A stretch of 53,012 nt of DNA, from the NCBI GenBank assembly GCA_007693635.1, contig REDE01000099.1, positions 1 through 53,012 on the forward strand, read 5' to 3'. The position numbers and the translations under genes are program-made. Positions 27,681 through 37,400 of this stretch are shown piece after piece. Below the pieces are notes generated by a model, which saw only the letters and a list, made by a program, of their open reading frames with translations, was not told where the DNA came from and made no database searches. This stretch comes from Flavobacteriales bacterium (GTDB lineage Bacteria; Bacteroidota; Bacteroidia; Flavobacteriales; Schleiferiaceae). Every line of letters begins with the position of its first letter. Positions within the stretch are counted from its first letter, which is position 1.

Positions 27681-28687
27681 CTATTTATCCAGCGAAGTAG
27701 AATTTCCTCCACCACCTTAACCTTAACCTCCACCACTTGACCACCGACACCTTCACCAAGCGGAACTGCCAAGACAAGCTTTTGGTGGGCATTTTTCTTA
27801 TCTGCTTGCATTCTTTCCAGAATTGCGGGAATATCTTCCACTTGAAGTTTAGGAGCAGGAATATGCTTTTCTACCAAGTCGCGCAATTCGTTAAAAACGG
27901 GATGTATATCACTGTAGACAACATTTAATTCCAAGAGCATTCCCCACGCAATAGCTTCGCCATGCAAGAGCGACTCTTGTTTATTCGACAGCAAGAAATG
28001 TTCGAGGGCGTGACCAATTGTATGTCCAAAATTCAACCAAGCTCTCACCCCCTTTTCCTTAAAATCCGTTTCTACCAAATCGCGCTTTGCGGCAGCCGTT
28101 CGGTGCAGCCAATTATTGGGAAGTGGATTAGAGCGCAGAGCAATCCACAAAGCGCCATCCAGCATGATGGCCGTTTTCCAAGCTTCAGCCAAACCCGAAT
28201 AAAACTCACGTTGGTCCAAAGTTTTCAGCACATCCGGATAAAGCCAAACAGCCTTCGGAGCGTGAAAAGTGCCAATCATATTTTTACCCCACGCGGTGTT
28301 ATACCCCGTCTTACCTCCTATTGCCGCATCAACCATTGCGAGTACGGTTGTGGGAACGTGGATTACGTCAATACCTCGCATGTAAGTCGAAGCACAAAAA
28401 CCGCCCAAATCCGTCACCACGCCTCCCCCTACACAGAGAAGTAAGGAAGATCGGGTACATTTAAACTCATGGAGTTTTTGATAAATACGCTCAACTTGCT
28501 CCAAGCCCTTTGCGTTTTCACCAGCAGGAATCACAAAAACTGGAAACTCATTGAGCCAATCTAGAACCGGGAACACCTCGCGATATACGTTGGTATCTGT
28601 AAGAACGACTATCCTATCGTAGGCCTTCCACTGTAAAGAAGTACGCCACGCATCCGCTGCTATAGAATCGCATAATATCGTGGTCAT
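27671..28687 (-). CDS. aroB: 3-dehydroquinate synthase
   Basis: The second step of the shikimate pathway: NAD- and metal-dependent cyclisation of DAHP to dehydroquinate. The 338 residues are close to the usual length. Visible are the NAD-binding GGGVVTDLGGF (from residue 87), HVPTTVLAMVDAAIGGKTG, zinc ligand E168 in FYSGLAEAWKTAI, and the zinc histidines in NFGHTIGHALE and LLHGEAIAWGM. It lies 18 bases after the acetyltransferase gene and overlaps aroA. A plausible pathway link to its non-shikimate neighbours is not evident; the position is probably operon happenstance. Confidence 0.96.
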   Translation of the reverse strand: MTTILCDSIAADAWRTSLQWKAYDRIVVLTDTNVYREVFPVLDWLNEFPVFVIPAGENAKGLEQVERIYQKLHEFKCTRSSLLLCVGGGVVTDLGGFCASTYMRGIDVIHVPTTVLAMVDAAIGGKTGYNTAWGKNMIGTFHAPKAVWLYPDVLKTLDQREFYSGLAEAWKTAIMLDGALWIALRSNPLPNNWLHRTAAAKRDLVETDFKEKGVRAWLNFGHTIGHALEHFLLSNKQESLLHGEAIAWGMLLELNVVYSDIHPVFNELRDLVEKHIPAPKLQVEDIPAILERMQADKKNAHQKLVLAVPLGEGVGGQVVEVKVKVVEEILLRWINRWK

Positions 28688-28705
28688 AGTTTGGTATAAA
28701 TCTCG

Positions 28706-29317
28706 TTACTTTGCAGGTATGCCTTTAACAATTACGTTATCTGGGATATCTTTAGTCACTACGGCACCGGCACCTACAATAACGTTTTTTCCGATGCGAA
28801 TGTTGGGCAAAACAGTAGCATTTGAGCCAATGTAGGTTCCTTCACCCACAAATACGCCCCCGCTTAAATTTACCGAAGGCATAAGAGAAACAAATGACTC
28901 AAGAACAACATCGTGTCCGATGGTGCAATTTAGATTAATAACCACAAAGTTATTGATCTGAATATCACAGGTAAAAATACTTCCTGCACCAATTACGCAA
29001 CCTTGGCCAATTTTCATGGACGACTTATCTTGAAAAATCACAGATGGATGGATGATGCTTGGAAACCGATGATGAGCATCTTTAATTTTCGCGTACATCA
29101 AACGGCGATCTTTGCCGTCGCCTCTAGCAAGAACAACCGACAGGTCAGATTGATTTTTCAGCCATTCAGAGTTACCCAGTACCAAAACATTTTGGCTAAG
29201 TACTCTTACTTCAGCATCGTCCACATAGCCCTTTACAGCGCCAGCAGAAAGCATAGATCGCACTTCACGACCAAAGCCGCCAGCGCCGTAAATTACTATG
29301 TCGGAAGTGTTGTCCAT
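28706..29317 (-). CDS. NeuD/PglD-like sugar O/N-acetyltransferase
   Basis: A 203-residue acetyltransferase with an N-terminal nucleotide-sugar binding half (VIYGAGGFGREVRSML) and a C-terminal left-handed beta-helix made of hexapeptide repeats (IGQGCVIGAGSIF, VFVGEGTYIGSNATVLPNIRI read as repeats, VIVGAGAVVTKDIPDN). The catalytic histidine is H135 in CTIGHDVVL. This is the PglD/NeuD design, which transfers acetyl from acetyl-CoA to an amino sugar. The neighbouring aminotransferase is PglE-like, so an acetamido-trideoxyhexose of the bacillosamine type is the likely product. It ends at GIPAK, slightly short of many relatives. It is the downstream gene of the pair, ten bases after the aminotransferase. 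Confidence 0.88.
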   Translation of the reverse strand: MDNTSDIVIYGAGGFGREVRSMLSAGAVKGYVDDAEVRVLSQNVLVLGNSEWLKNQSDLSVVLARGDGKDRRLMYAKIKDAHHRFPSIIHPSVIFQDKSSMKIGQGCVIGAGSIFTCDIQINNFVVINLNCTIGHDVVLESFVSLMPSVNLSGGVFVGEGTYIGSNATVLPNIRIGKNVIVGAGAVVTKDIPDNVIVKGIPAK

Positions 29318-29327
29318 TCCAATGTTA

Positions 29328-30494
29328 TTAAAGCGAAAACACCTTCTTCAAAGCAGCAAAAATCCGCACAAAATCCTCGTCTGTTAAGTTACTTCCGCTG
29401 GGTAAACAAAGTCCTTGCTCAAACAAATTTTCAGCAACGGATTCTCCAACATAAGGAGCCTCACTAAAGATTGGCTGCATATGCATAGGCTTCCATAAAG
29501 GACGGGCTTCGATGTTGTCCTTCTCCAAAGCCAACCGAACAGTTTCCCTACTAACTCCATTCGTTTTTGCGGGATCAATTAAAACTGTGCTGAGCCAGCG
29601 ATTACTAAAATAGCCTTTAGGTTCATGAACCCAGCCAATGCCCTCAACGTCGGATAAAAGCGAACGATAGCGTTCGTAATTTGCTCTACGCGCGGCTACT
29701 CGGTCGGGAAGAACTTGCATTTGGCCGCGACCAATACCCGCAAGCACATTACTCATTCGGTAATTGTACCCAATATGCGAATGCTGATAATGTGGAGCGG
29801 CATCGCGTGCTTGGGTAGATAAAAATCTTGCCTTTTCCACCAGTTCAGAAGAATGAGAAATCATGGCTCCACCGCTACTGGTGGTAATGATTTTATTTCC
29901 GTTAAAACTGAGCACGCCAATTTCTCCGAAAGTACCACACGATTTATTATCGATATGGCTACCCAAAGCCTCAGCGGCATCTTCCAAAATCGGAATGTCG
30001 TACTCTTTTGCGATACCTACGATTTCATCCATTTGCGCCGGCATACCGTATAAATGAACTGGAAGAATCGCTTTTGGCTTTTTCGCGGGCAGTAAAGTGC
30101 CATCAGGTCGCTCTAAGCGACCAGAGATACAGCGCTCAATTGCCTCTCTTAAAGCCTTGGGACACATGTTCCAGGTCGTTTCCTCACTATCGATGAAAAC
30201 GGGAATTGCGCCCTGATAGACAATGGGATTTGCCGAGGCAGAAAAAGTCATACTCTGACACAAGACGTAGTCATCGCGCTTAACATCAAGCAATATTAAG
30301 CCCAAGTGCAAGGCTGCTGTTCCGTTAGAAAGTACCGCAGCATAAGAGCCAGTATACAATCGTAAGTCCTCTTCAAAGGCGTTGACGTGCGGACCTACAG
30401 GAGCCACCCAATTTGTTGCGAAAGCTTCATCAACAAACTTTTGCTCATTGGGTCCCATATGAGGACTCGAGAGCCATATTTTTTCGTTATTCAT
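29328..30494 (-). CDS. PglE-like sugar aminotransferase (DegT/DnrJ/EryC1/StrS)
   Basis: A 388-residue PLP-dependent aminotransferase of nucleotide-sugar keto groups. The opening WLSSPHMGPNEQKFVDEAF and NWVAPVGPHVNAFE, HLYGMPAQMDEIV, EDAAEALGSH (D172 contacts the PLP nitrogen) and SFNGNKIITTSSGG (Schiff-base lysine K201) closely follow Campylobacter PglE, which aminates UDP-4-keto-6-deoxy-GlcNAc. ARPLWKPMHMQPIF and CLPSGSNLTDEDF near the end are also typical. It starts one base after argS and precedes the acetyltransferase by ten bases. The 4,6-dehydratase and glycosyltransferase expected in such a pathway are not in the window. Confidence 0.92.
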   Translation of the reverse strand: MNNEKIWLSSPHMGPNEQKFVDEAFATNWVAPVGPHVNAFEEDLRLYTGSYAAVLSNGTAALHLGLILLDVKRDDYVLCQSMTFSASANPIVYQGAIPVFIDSEETTWNMCPKALREAIERCISGRLERPDGTLLPAKKPKAILPVHLYGMPAQMDEIVGIAKEYDIPILEDAAEALGSHIDNKSCGTFGEIGVLSFNGNKIITTSSGGAMISHSSELVEKARFLSTQARDAAPHYQHSHIGYNYRMSNVLAGIGRGQMQVLPDRVAARRANYERYRSLLSDVEGIGWVHEPKGYFSNRWLSTVLIDPAKTNGVSRETVRLALEKDNIEARPLWKPMHMQPIFSEAPYVGESVAENLFEQGLCLPSGSNLTDEDFVRIFAALKKVFSL

Positions 30495-30495
30495 A

Positions 30496-32265
30496 TTACA
30501 TTTTATTAGGACTTTCTATCCCGAGTAAAGCTAAGGCATCTCGAATGATTCGAGCGACCAAAGACGACAGTCTAAGTCGCCAAGCGGTAACGGAGGCATC
30601 ATCATTACGTAATATTGAATGATTCTGATAATACCCGTTGTACATTTTCACCAAATCAAACGTGTAATTAGCGATCAATGCAGGACTATTTTCACGTGCG
30701 GCGTGATGAACAACTTCGGAATAACGCAAAATTTGCTTAATCAATTCACGTTCTTCATGAAGAATTTCGGAGCTGATTTCCAATGATTTAATCTCACCCG
30801 CTTTTCTTAGTAGTGATTGAATTCGCGCGTAGGTATACTGTATGAATGGTCCGGTATTACCTTGAAGATCTATCGATTCTTCCGGATTAAAAGTCATTCG
30901 CTTTTTAGGGTCAACCTTCAGAATGAAATACTTCAATGCTCCCAAGCCAATTTGACGATACAAATCCGTGCGCTCAGTCGGTTCCATGCCGTCCGCTTTA
31001 CCAAGCGATTCGGTCATTTCCTGAGCACCAAGTTCCATAGCGGTAATTAAATCATCGGCGTCGACTACGTTGCCTTCTCGACTTTTCATCTTTCCTGAAG
31101 GTAGGTCAACCATACCGTATGAAAGGTGAAAAAGGCCGTCAGCCCATTGGTATCCCATTTTTTTGAGTATGGCAAATAGAACTTGAAAATGATAATCCTG
31201 TTCATTGCCCACGGTATAGATCAAACGATCGATATCATAGTCTTCAAATCGCTGTACCGCTGTACCCATATCTTGTGTCATGTACACCGATGTTCCGTCA
31301 CGGCGCAACAGCAATTTACGGTCAAGCCCGATATCGGTTAAATCTATCCAAACCGATCCATCCGAATCACGCTGGAAGATATCTTTACTAATCCCCACAT
31401 CTACCAGAGATTTCCCCAACTTATAGGTGTCACTTTCGTAATAATTCTTATCGAAAGAAACGCCCATTCTTTGGTAAGTCTCATTGAACCCCGCATACAC
31501 CCATTCGTTCATCATCTCCCACAGCTGGAAAACCTCGGCATCGCCATTTTCCCATTGTTTGAGCATCTCACGAGCAGCAACCATCAACGGTGCCTCGTCC
31601 TTAGCTTGCTCTTCAGAAAGACCTTGATCCTTCAGTTCAGCGATCTCTTTTCTGTATGCTTGATCAAAAATTACGTAGTATTTACCCACGAGATGATCTC
31701 CTTTCATTCCGGTAGATTCTGGAGTTTCCCCGTTCCCAAAACGCTGCCACGCGAGCATGGATTTACAAATATGAATTCCACGATCGTTGATAATTTGAAC
31801 GCGCGTAACTCGATTGCCAACGGCCTGCTGTATATTGCCCACGGCCCATCCCAACAAACAATTTCGAACGTGGCCTAAGTGAAGAGGTTTATTGGTATTA
31901 GGCGATGAATACTCCACCATTACGCCTACCGGTTGCTCTAGCTTTTCCACCAAGGAATCGGCGGAAAACAGAGAATTAAAATCTTGCAGCAATTGGGTAT
32001 CCGCAATTTTCAAGTTGAGAAATCCCTTGACTACATTGAAATCTGAGATGACTTCACTCAGGAGCTTTTCGCCTATTTCAGCACCCGTAGCTTCCGGACT
32101 TTTTTTACTATAGCGCGTGTACGGAAATACAACCAGGGTGAGATCTCCCTCGAATTCCTTTCGTGTTAGCTGCCAATCGATGGATTGGGGAACCGCTTCT
32201 GAACCGTAGAGTTCAGAAATAACTTGACGTACTGCTTTGCTAAGATATGATTTGATGTTTTCCAT
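30496..32265 (-). CDS. argS: Arginyl-tRNA synthetase
   Basis: A class I synthetase charging tRNA-Arg; 589 residues, the usual length. The class I HIGH-like motif is HLGH (129-132) in SPNTNKPLHLGHVRN, preceded by the VEYSSPN segment of the family. The KMSKS-equivalent region is SGKMKSREGNVVDADD, typical of bacterial ArgRS. An N-terminal Add1-like domain and a C-terminal DALR anticodon-binding domain (FIQYTYARIQSLL and the helical end) are both present. The gene abuts arginase with no intergenic base and precedes the aminotransferase by one base, so it is inside a compact operon. Confidence 0.98.
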   Translation of the reverse strand: MENIKSYLSKAVRQVISELYGSEAVPQSIDWQLTRKEFEGDLTLVVFPYTRYSKKSPEATGAEIGEKLLSEVISDFNVVKGFLNLKIADTQLLQDFNSLFSADSLVEKLEQPVGVMVEYSSPNTNKPLHLGHVRNCLLGWAVGNIQQAVGNRVTRVQIINDRGIHICKSMLAWQRFGNGETPESTGMKGDHLVGKYYVIFDQAYRKEIAELKDQGLSEEQAKDEAPLMVAAREMLKQWENGDAEVFQLWEMMNEWVYAGFNETYQRMGVSFDKNYYESDTYKLGKSLVDVGISKDIFQRDSDGSVWIDLTDIGLDRKLLLRRDGTSVYMTQDMGTAVQRFEDYDIDRLIYTVGNEQDYHFQVLFAILKKMGYQWADGLFHLSYGMVDLPSGKMKSREGNVVDADDLITAMELGAQEMTESLGKADGMEPTERTDLYRQIGLGALKYFILKVDPKKRMTFNPEESIDLQGNTGPFIQYTYARIQSLLRKAGEIKSLEISSEILHEERELIKQILRYSEVVHHAARENSPALIANYTFDLVKMYNGYYQNHSILRNDDASVTAWRLRLSSLVARIIRDALALLGIESPNKM

Positions 32266-33219
32266 TTACGATTTTAACATTTGCTCGATCTGATTCGTAC
32301 ATTTTTCCAAAATCCGAAAGGCTGTTTCGGCCATTACGTTTCCTTTATTATCCAATACCGGGTTAATTTCGGTAAACTCCAAGGCCACCACTTTAGGGTT
32401 ACTCAAAAGGTCGAGTAATAATTGCGTAGCTTGTTCTTCACTCAAGCCACCAGGAACGGGTGTTCCTGTGCCTTTGGAAATGGAAGAATCCAAGGAATCA
32501 ACATCAAACGAAACGTAGATATGGTCGCAATCACGAAGATGTTCCAAGGCCATATCCGCAACGCTTCCGGCTCCTTTTTGGGTTAATTCCGGGACCTTCA
32601 CGTTAGGTATATTGTATTTCTCCATGAGAAAACGTTCGGGCTTTTCGGTACTACGAACGCCTATAAAGAACAAATCCTCGGGCTTAACTCGTTGCGTATC
32701 ACCCTTGATCAAATCCCAATTCTTTCTCGTTTCCGCATTGGGTTTCTTTGATTGACACTCCAAATTATCCTCGTGAATTGCCGTTGCCAAAGGCATTCCG
32801 TGCACATTACCCGATGGCGACGTGTAGGGCGAATGTAAGTCAGCATGCGCATCAATCCATATAACCCCTAAGCGTTTGTTTGGAAAGGCATCTTTTATAC
32901 CGGCAATCGTTCCTCCAGCGTTGCTGTGATCACCCGCAATAACAATTGGAAAGCGATTGTCGGTTAAATGTCGGGATATCAAATGACGAATACGCTCGTA
33001 CATCACCACTATTCCATCCAAGCGCTTGGCCGTATTGGTTTTTATATCTTCAAAAAGCAAATCGTTCAGGGTCGCAATTTGCTCAACTTTATACTTGCGA
33101 AAGAAATTTTTATTCTGGGAAAAAGAGGCGATTTTCATAGCGTCTAGTCCTAGGCTAGCCCCTCTGGTACCGGCGCCAAGTTCGGACATATTGCCGATAA
33201 ATTTTATTTTTCGGTTCAT
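32266..33219 (-). CDS. rocF: Arginase (ureohydrolase family)
   Basis: A manganese enzyme hydrolysing arginine to ornithine and urea; 317 residues. Metal-binding motifs are present in order: AGDHSN (H98), WIDAHADLHS (123-127) and SFDVDSLDSS (D239, D241). The SPSGNVHGMPLA segment following the DAHAD motif is a hallmark of arginase rather than agmatinase, and the EFTEINP segment near the end is also typical. It lacks a signal peptide. The stop is immediately followed by the argS ATG, so the gene for arginyl-tRNA charging and the one for arginine breakdown share an operon. A second arginase-family gene (46623) is a formimidoylglutamase and differs clearly. Confidence 0.92.
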   Translation of the reverse strand: MNRKIKFIGNMSELGAGTRGASLGLDAMKIASFSQNKNFFRKYKVEQIATLNDLLFEDIKTNTAKRLDGIVVMYERIRHLISRHLTDNRFPIVIAGDHSNAGGTIAGIKDAFPNKRLGVIWIDAHADLHSPYTSPSGNVHGMPLATAIHEDNLECQSKKPNAETRKNWDLIKGDTQRVKPEDLFFIGVRSTEKPERFLMEKYNIPNVKVPELTQKGAGSVADMALEHLRDCDHIYVSFDVDSLDSSISKGTGTPVPGGLSEEQATQLLLDLLSNPKVVALEFTEINPVLDNKGNVMAETAFRILEKCTNQIEQMLKS

Positions 33220-33229
33220 CTTTTGGAAT

Positions 33230-34372
33230 TTATTGATTTTCTACCCAATCAACTACGAACACGTTGGTTTCTCGGGTTCCGCCATTAAATCTATTTGAAC
33301 TAAAAAGCAGGCGTTTACCGTCAAAAGAGAACATGGGGAAAGCGTCAAACGCATTATCGAATGTGATTTGCTGCAAATCCGTTCCGTCTTCGTTGATCAT
33401 GAAAATATTAAACGGGAATCCTCTTTCGGTGTGGTGATTGGAGCTGAAAAGGATTTTCTCCCCGGAAGGATGATAATAGGGTGCCCAATTCGCGCCACCC
33501 AGATTGGTTACTTGACGAAGATTGCTGCCGTCTACATTGCAAACGTATATTTCCATATCGGAGGGTTTTACAAGGCCTTTGGCCAACAATTCCTTGTATT
33601 GAGACTGAGCTTCGGGTGTCTTAGGTCGGCTAGCACGAAAAACCAGTTTTGTACCACAAGGCGAGAAAAAAGCACCGCCGTCGTAACCCAAACCACTGGT
33701 CACTTGACGCTTGTCCGACCCATCAATATTCATCGTCCATAGCTCCAAATCACCACTGCGATCGGAGGTGAATACGATTTTATCTCCTTTTGGACTCACG
33801 GTTGCTTCAGCATCATAGCCTTCTCTGTCGGTCAAGCGATGCACAAATCCACCTTTCAAATCGTGCACAAAAATGTCGAAAGTCGGGTAAATGGGCCAAA
33901 CATATCCGTCCGATTTATCCGGTTCTGGGGGGCATTCGTTTCCATGTAAATGCGTACTGGCAAACAAAATACTCGTATCGCCAGGCATGAAATACGCGCA
34001 AGTAGTGCGACCTCCACCAGTACTTACTCGGTGAGGGTATCCATCAGAAACTTGATAGTTATCGACATCCAGCCAGTAGATCTGGTCGCACTCCACACCC
34101 CACATAGGATTGGTAACTTGGAAGGTCATTTTGGTATTATCAAAACTCCAATAAGCTTCGGCATTATCTCCACCGAAAGTCAATTGACGCATATTCTGAA
34201 AATACTTTTCCTGCGGATAAATGAGTTCTGGTCGAATAGCCGTGGAATGGTTCATATCTGAGTTAGGCATCGAATCCACTTCAAAAACTTCTTGAGCTTG
34301 AGGGGTATCGTTGGATGAGCTACAAGAGGCCAAAATCGTGAGGGCCATGAGTGACAAAATACGGGACTTCAT
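33230..34372 (-). CDS. TolB-like PD40 beta-propeller lipoprotein
   Basis: A 380-residue exported lipoprotein: the signal peptide ends at lipobox LASC (Cys17), followed by a Ser-rich linker. It contains repeated PD40/TolB-like propeller strands, such as YWSFDNTKMTFQV, ATVSPKGDKIVFTSDRSGD, FFSPCGTKLVFRAS, YYHPSGEKILFSSNHH and MFSFDGKRLLFSSNRF, each followed by an 'IYVCNVDGSNLRQVT' type strand. These are substrate- or protein-binding modules, and the exact role is unknown. The gene sits 33 bases after mfd and 10 bases before arginase, so it is probably part of the same transcript although its role differs from its neighbours. Confidence 0.86.
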   Translation of the reverse strand: MKSRILSLMALTILASCSSSNDTPQAQEVFEVDSMPNSDMNHSTAIRPELIYPQEKYFQNMRQLTFGGDNAEAYWSFDNTKMTFQVTNPMWGVECDQIYWLDVDNYQVSDGYPHRVSTGGGRTTCAYFMPGDTSILFASTHLHGNECPPEPDKSDGYVWPIYPTFDIFVHDLKGGFVHRLTDREGYDAEATVSPKGDKIVFTSDRSGDLELWTMNIDGSDKRQVTSGLGYDGGAFFSPCGTKLVFRASRPKTPEAQSQYKELLAKGLVKPSDMEIYVCNVDGSNLRQVTNLGGANWAPYYHPSGEKILFSSNHHTERGFPFNIFMINEDGTDLQQITFDNAFDAFPMFSFDGKRLLFSSNRFNGGTRETNVFVVDWVENQ

Positions 34373-34405
34373 TTTTTATAGTTTACTGGTTACCATTTTC
34401 ATAAA

Positions 34406-37400
34406 TCAATTTCGCTCTAGCTCAACTTCAGGTATATAGAGCGTTTTTACGATGTTCAGTGCTTGACCAATATCCGCAATTTCGGGGATACGCAGATAGA
34501 GTTTATTGTTTTTCTCTTTCATCTGAACATCCCTGCGATTTTGAAGCATTTTCAAGACGCCGCCAAAGGTAGCACTTTGGAAATAATCACTGCGCTGATC
34601 TGCCACAAAATATCCCAGAAAAATTCCTTGTTTCACAACAATTTTTTCAAAACCGATGACTTTCCCCAGCCAGCGAAGCTCCATACTTTCTAGAAGCGTC
34701 TTGGCAGGAAGGGGTAGCGGACCAAATCGGTCAATCAGTTCCTGTTCAAACTGAAGAAGTTGTTCGTGATTCTCCAATGAGTCGAGCGTTTGGTACAGAC
34801 GTAATCGCTCCTCGATTTTGTTGATATAATCGTCGGGGAATAAAATCTCTGCATCGGTATCGATTTGACATTCTTTGACGAATTCGGCGTTTTTTCGTTC
34901 GTGTGCGTACAGTTCTTTAAACTCATTTTCTTTGAGTTCCTCTACCGCTTCTTGCAGAATTTTTTGGTAAGTTTCAAAACCAATATCGTCGATAAATCCG
35001 CTTTGCTCAGCACCTAATAGATTTCCAGCTCCTCGAATTTCCAAATCTTTCATCGCGATTTGAAAACCACTTCCCAAATCGGTAAAGCGTTCGAGGGCTT
35101 GCAGGCGTTTTCGGCTTTCTTCCGAAAGTGTAATTAAAGGTGGCGTGATCAGTTTACAAAACGCCTTTTTATTGCTGCGACCCACTCGTCCGCGCATTTG
35201 GTGCAAATCGCTCAATCCAAAGTGATGCGCCTGATTAATGATGATGGTGTTGGCATTGGGAACGTCCAAGCCGTTTTCAATAATCGAGGTCGCTACCAAA
35301 ATATCAAATTCCCCTTCCATAAAGCCGAGCATAACGCTTTCTAGCTTCTTGCCGTCCATTTGTCCGTGTCCAATTCCAATTTTCACATTCGGACACAGGC
35401 GTTGAATCATTCCGGCAATTTCGGTGATATTCTCTACGCGATTGTTGATAAAGAAAACTTGTCCACCGCGCTCGATTTCGTGCATGATGGTATCGCGGAT
35501 ACTCTCTTCGTTAAAACCAATGAGCTGCGTATCGATGGGATATCGATTTGGTGGTGGAGTGGTCATAATGCTTAAGTCACGTGCAGCCATTAGACTAAAC
35601 TGTAGCGTCCGCGGGATAGGAGTAGCTGTCAACGTGAGTGTATCGACATTCACGCGCATCGTTTTCAATTTATCCTTGACATTGACGCCAAATTTTTGTT
35701 CCTCATCGACTACAAGCAAACCCAGATCCTTAAATTCAACATCCTTATTCACGATTCGATGTGTACCAATAAGAATGTCTATTTTTCCTTCCTTCAGTTC
35801 TTGGAGGGTGTTTTTCTGAGTCTTGGCGGTCTTAAAGCGATTGATATAATCAATCTTAACCGGGAAATCCTTCAATCGCTCAGAGAAGGTTTTATAGTGT
35901 TGGTAAGCCAGTATCGTAGTTGGCACCAGTACTGCCACTTGCTTATTGTCGGCCACCGCTTTAAAGGCTGCGCGAATTGCCAGTTCAGTTTTTCCAAAGC
36001 CCACATCGCCACAGACTAGGCGGTCCATAGGGATTTCATTTTCCATATCAGCCTTGATGTCGGCTGTAGCTTTCAATTGATCTGGGGTGTCTTCGTAGAT
36101 AAATGAAGCTTCCAATTCGTGCTGCAAATAGGTGTCTGGAGAAAAAGAAAAACCTTTTGCAGATCGACGCTGAGCGTAGAGTTGAATCAAGTCGAAGGCA
36201 AGAGCTTTGACCCTAGATTTGGCGGCGGCTTTCTTTTTCGACCAAGTGGCGGTACCCAGTTTGTTTAGCGATGGCTCTAGCCCATCTTTGCTATTGTAGC
36301 GAGTAATCTTGTGCAGCGAATGGATGCTGATGTAAAGAATGTCGTTATCTCTATAAATCAGCTTGATGGCTTCTTGTTGTTTGCCGTCATTTTCGATTTT
36401 TTGTAATCCTCCAAAACGAGCAATACCATGATCAATGTGCGCCACATAGTCGCCGTACTTCAGAGCATTAAGTTCTTTAAGAGTAATGCTTTGTTGCTTG
36501 TCGTATTGGTTCTTTAGCTTAAACCGTTGAAATCTTTCAAAGAGCTCATGGTCGGTAAACACCGCTAATTTTGCGTCGAGATCCGTGAAGCCAGCGTGAA
36601 CGGGTAAGACAATTGGTGTATAGCTAATTTCCTTTCCCAAATCCTCGAAGATGGCATAAAATCGCTCCACTTGTTTGGGCGAACTACAAAGTAGAATATT
36701 TGCAAATCCTCGACTCTTATTGTCTTCAAAGTGCTCAACAATACGCTCGAAATTTTTATTAAAGCTCTGAGGTGCCACAGAATGGTAGTCTACCAAAAGT
36801 TTTCCTCCGGGAATTGACTTATTCCAACCTGTTAGAGGCATTAAGCCAATTTGGGAGTCCAAGGCTTCCGCATCGAGAAAGAGTTCGGCTGGAGAACTGC
36901 GTTTGATTGGGCCGTCCATCGTGCGAAAAACCTCTTCGGCTTTGGTGAAAAGCTGGTTCAAACGATCGCGCGTAAGGTCAAAATCTGTAAAATGCAAGCG
37001 GGCTTTCTTACCCAAAAAAGCCGGAAGACCTATGCGTTTTTCTTCGATATTTTTTTTGTCAACATTGGGCATCAGCCGAGCTTCATTCACAGAGTCGACC
37101 GATAGCTGGGTTTCAATATCGAAGAGACGAATGCTGTCGACCTCGTCACCAAACATTTCTATTCGGTACGGATGATCATTGGCAAAGGAATAAACGTCAA
37201 TGATACCGCCACGAACGCTAAACTGGCCCGGTTCGGTAACAAAATCTACCCGATCAAAATGGTATGCAAAAAGCGTTTCGTTGAGAAAATCTACGGATAT
37301 CGTATCGCCGGTACGCACCGGGAGTATGGAGTCTGTAAGCTCCTTTCGCGTGATGACCTTTTCAAAGATAGCGTCGGCATAAGTCACCACTATAGCCGGC

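Noticed and set aside
28707-28714. TACTTTGC on the plus strand, a promoter-like -7 element
   Set aside because: It sits within the 3' end of the acetyltransferase gene on the minus strand and no plus-strand gene follows.
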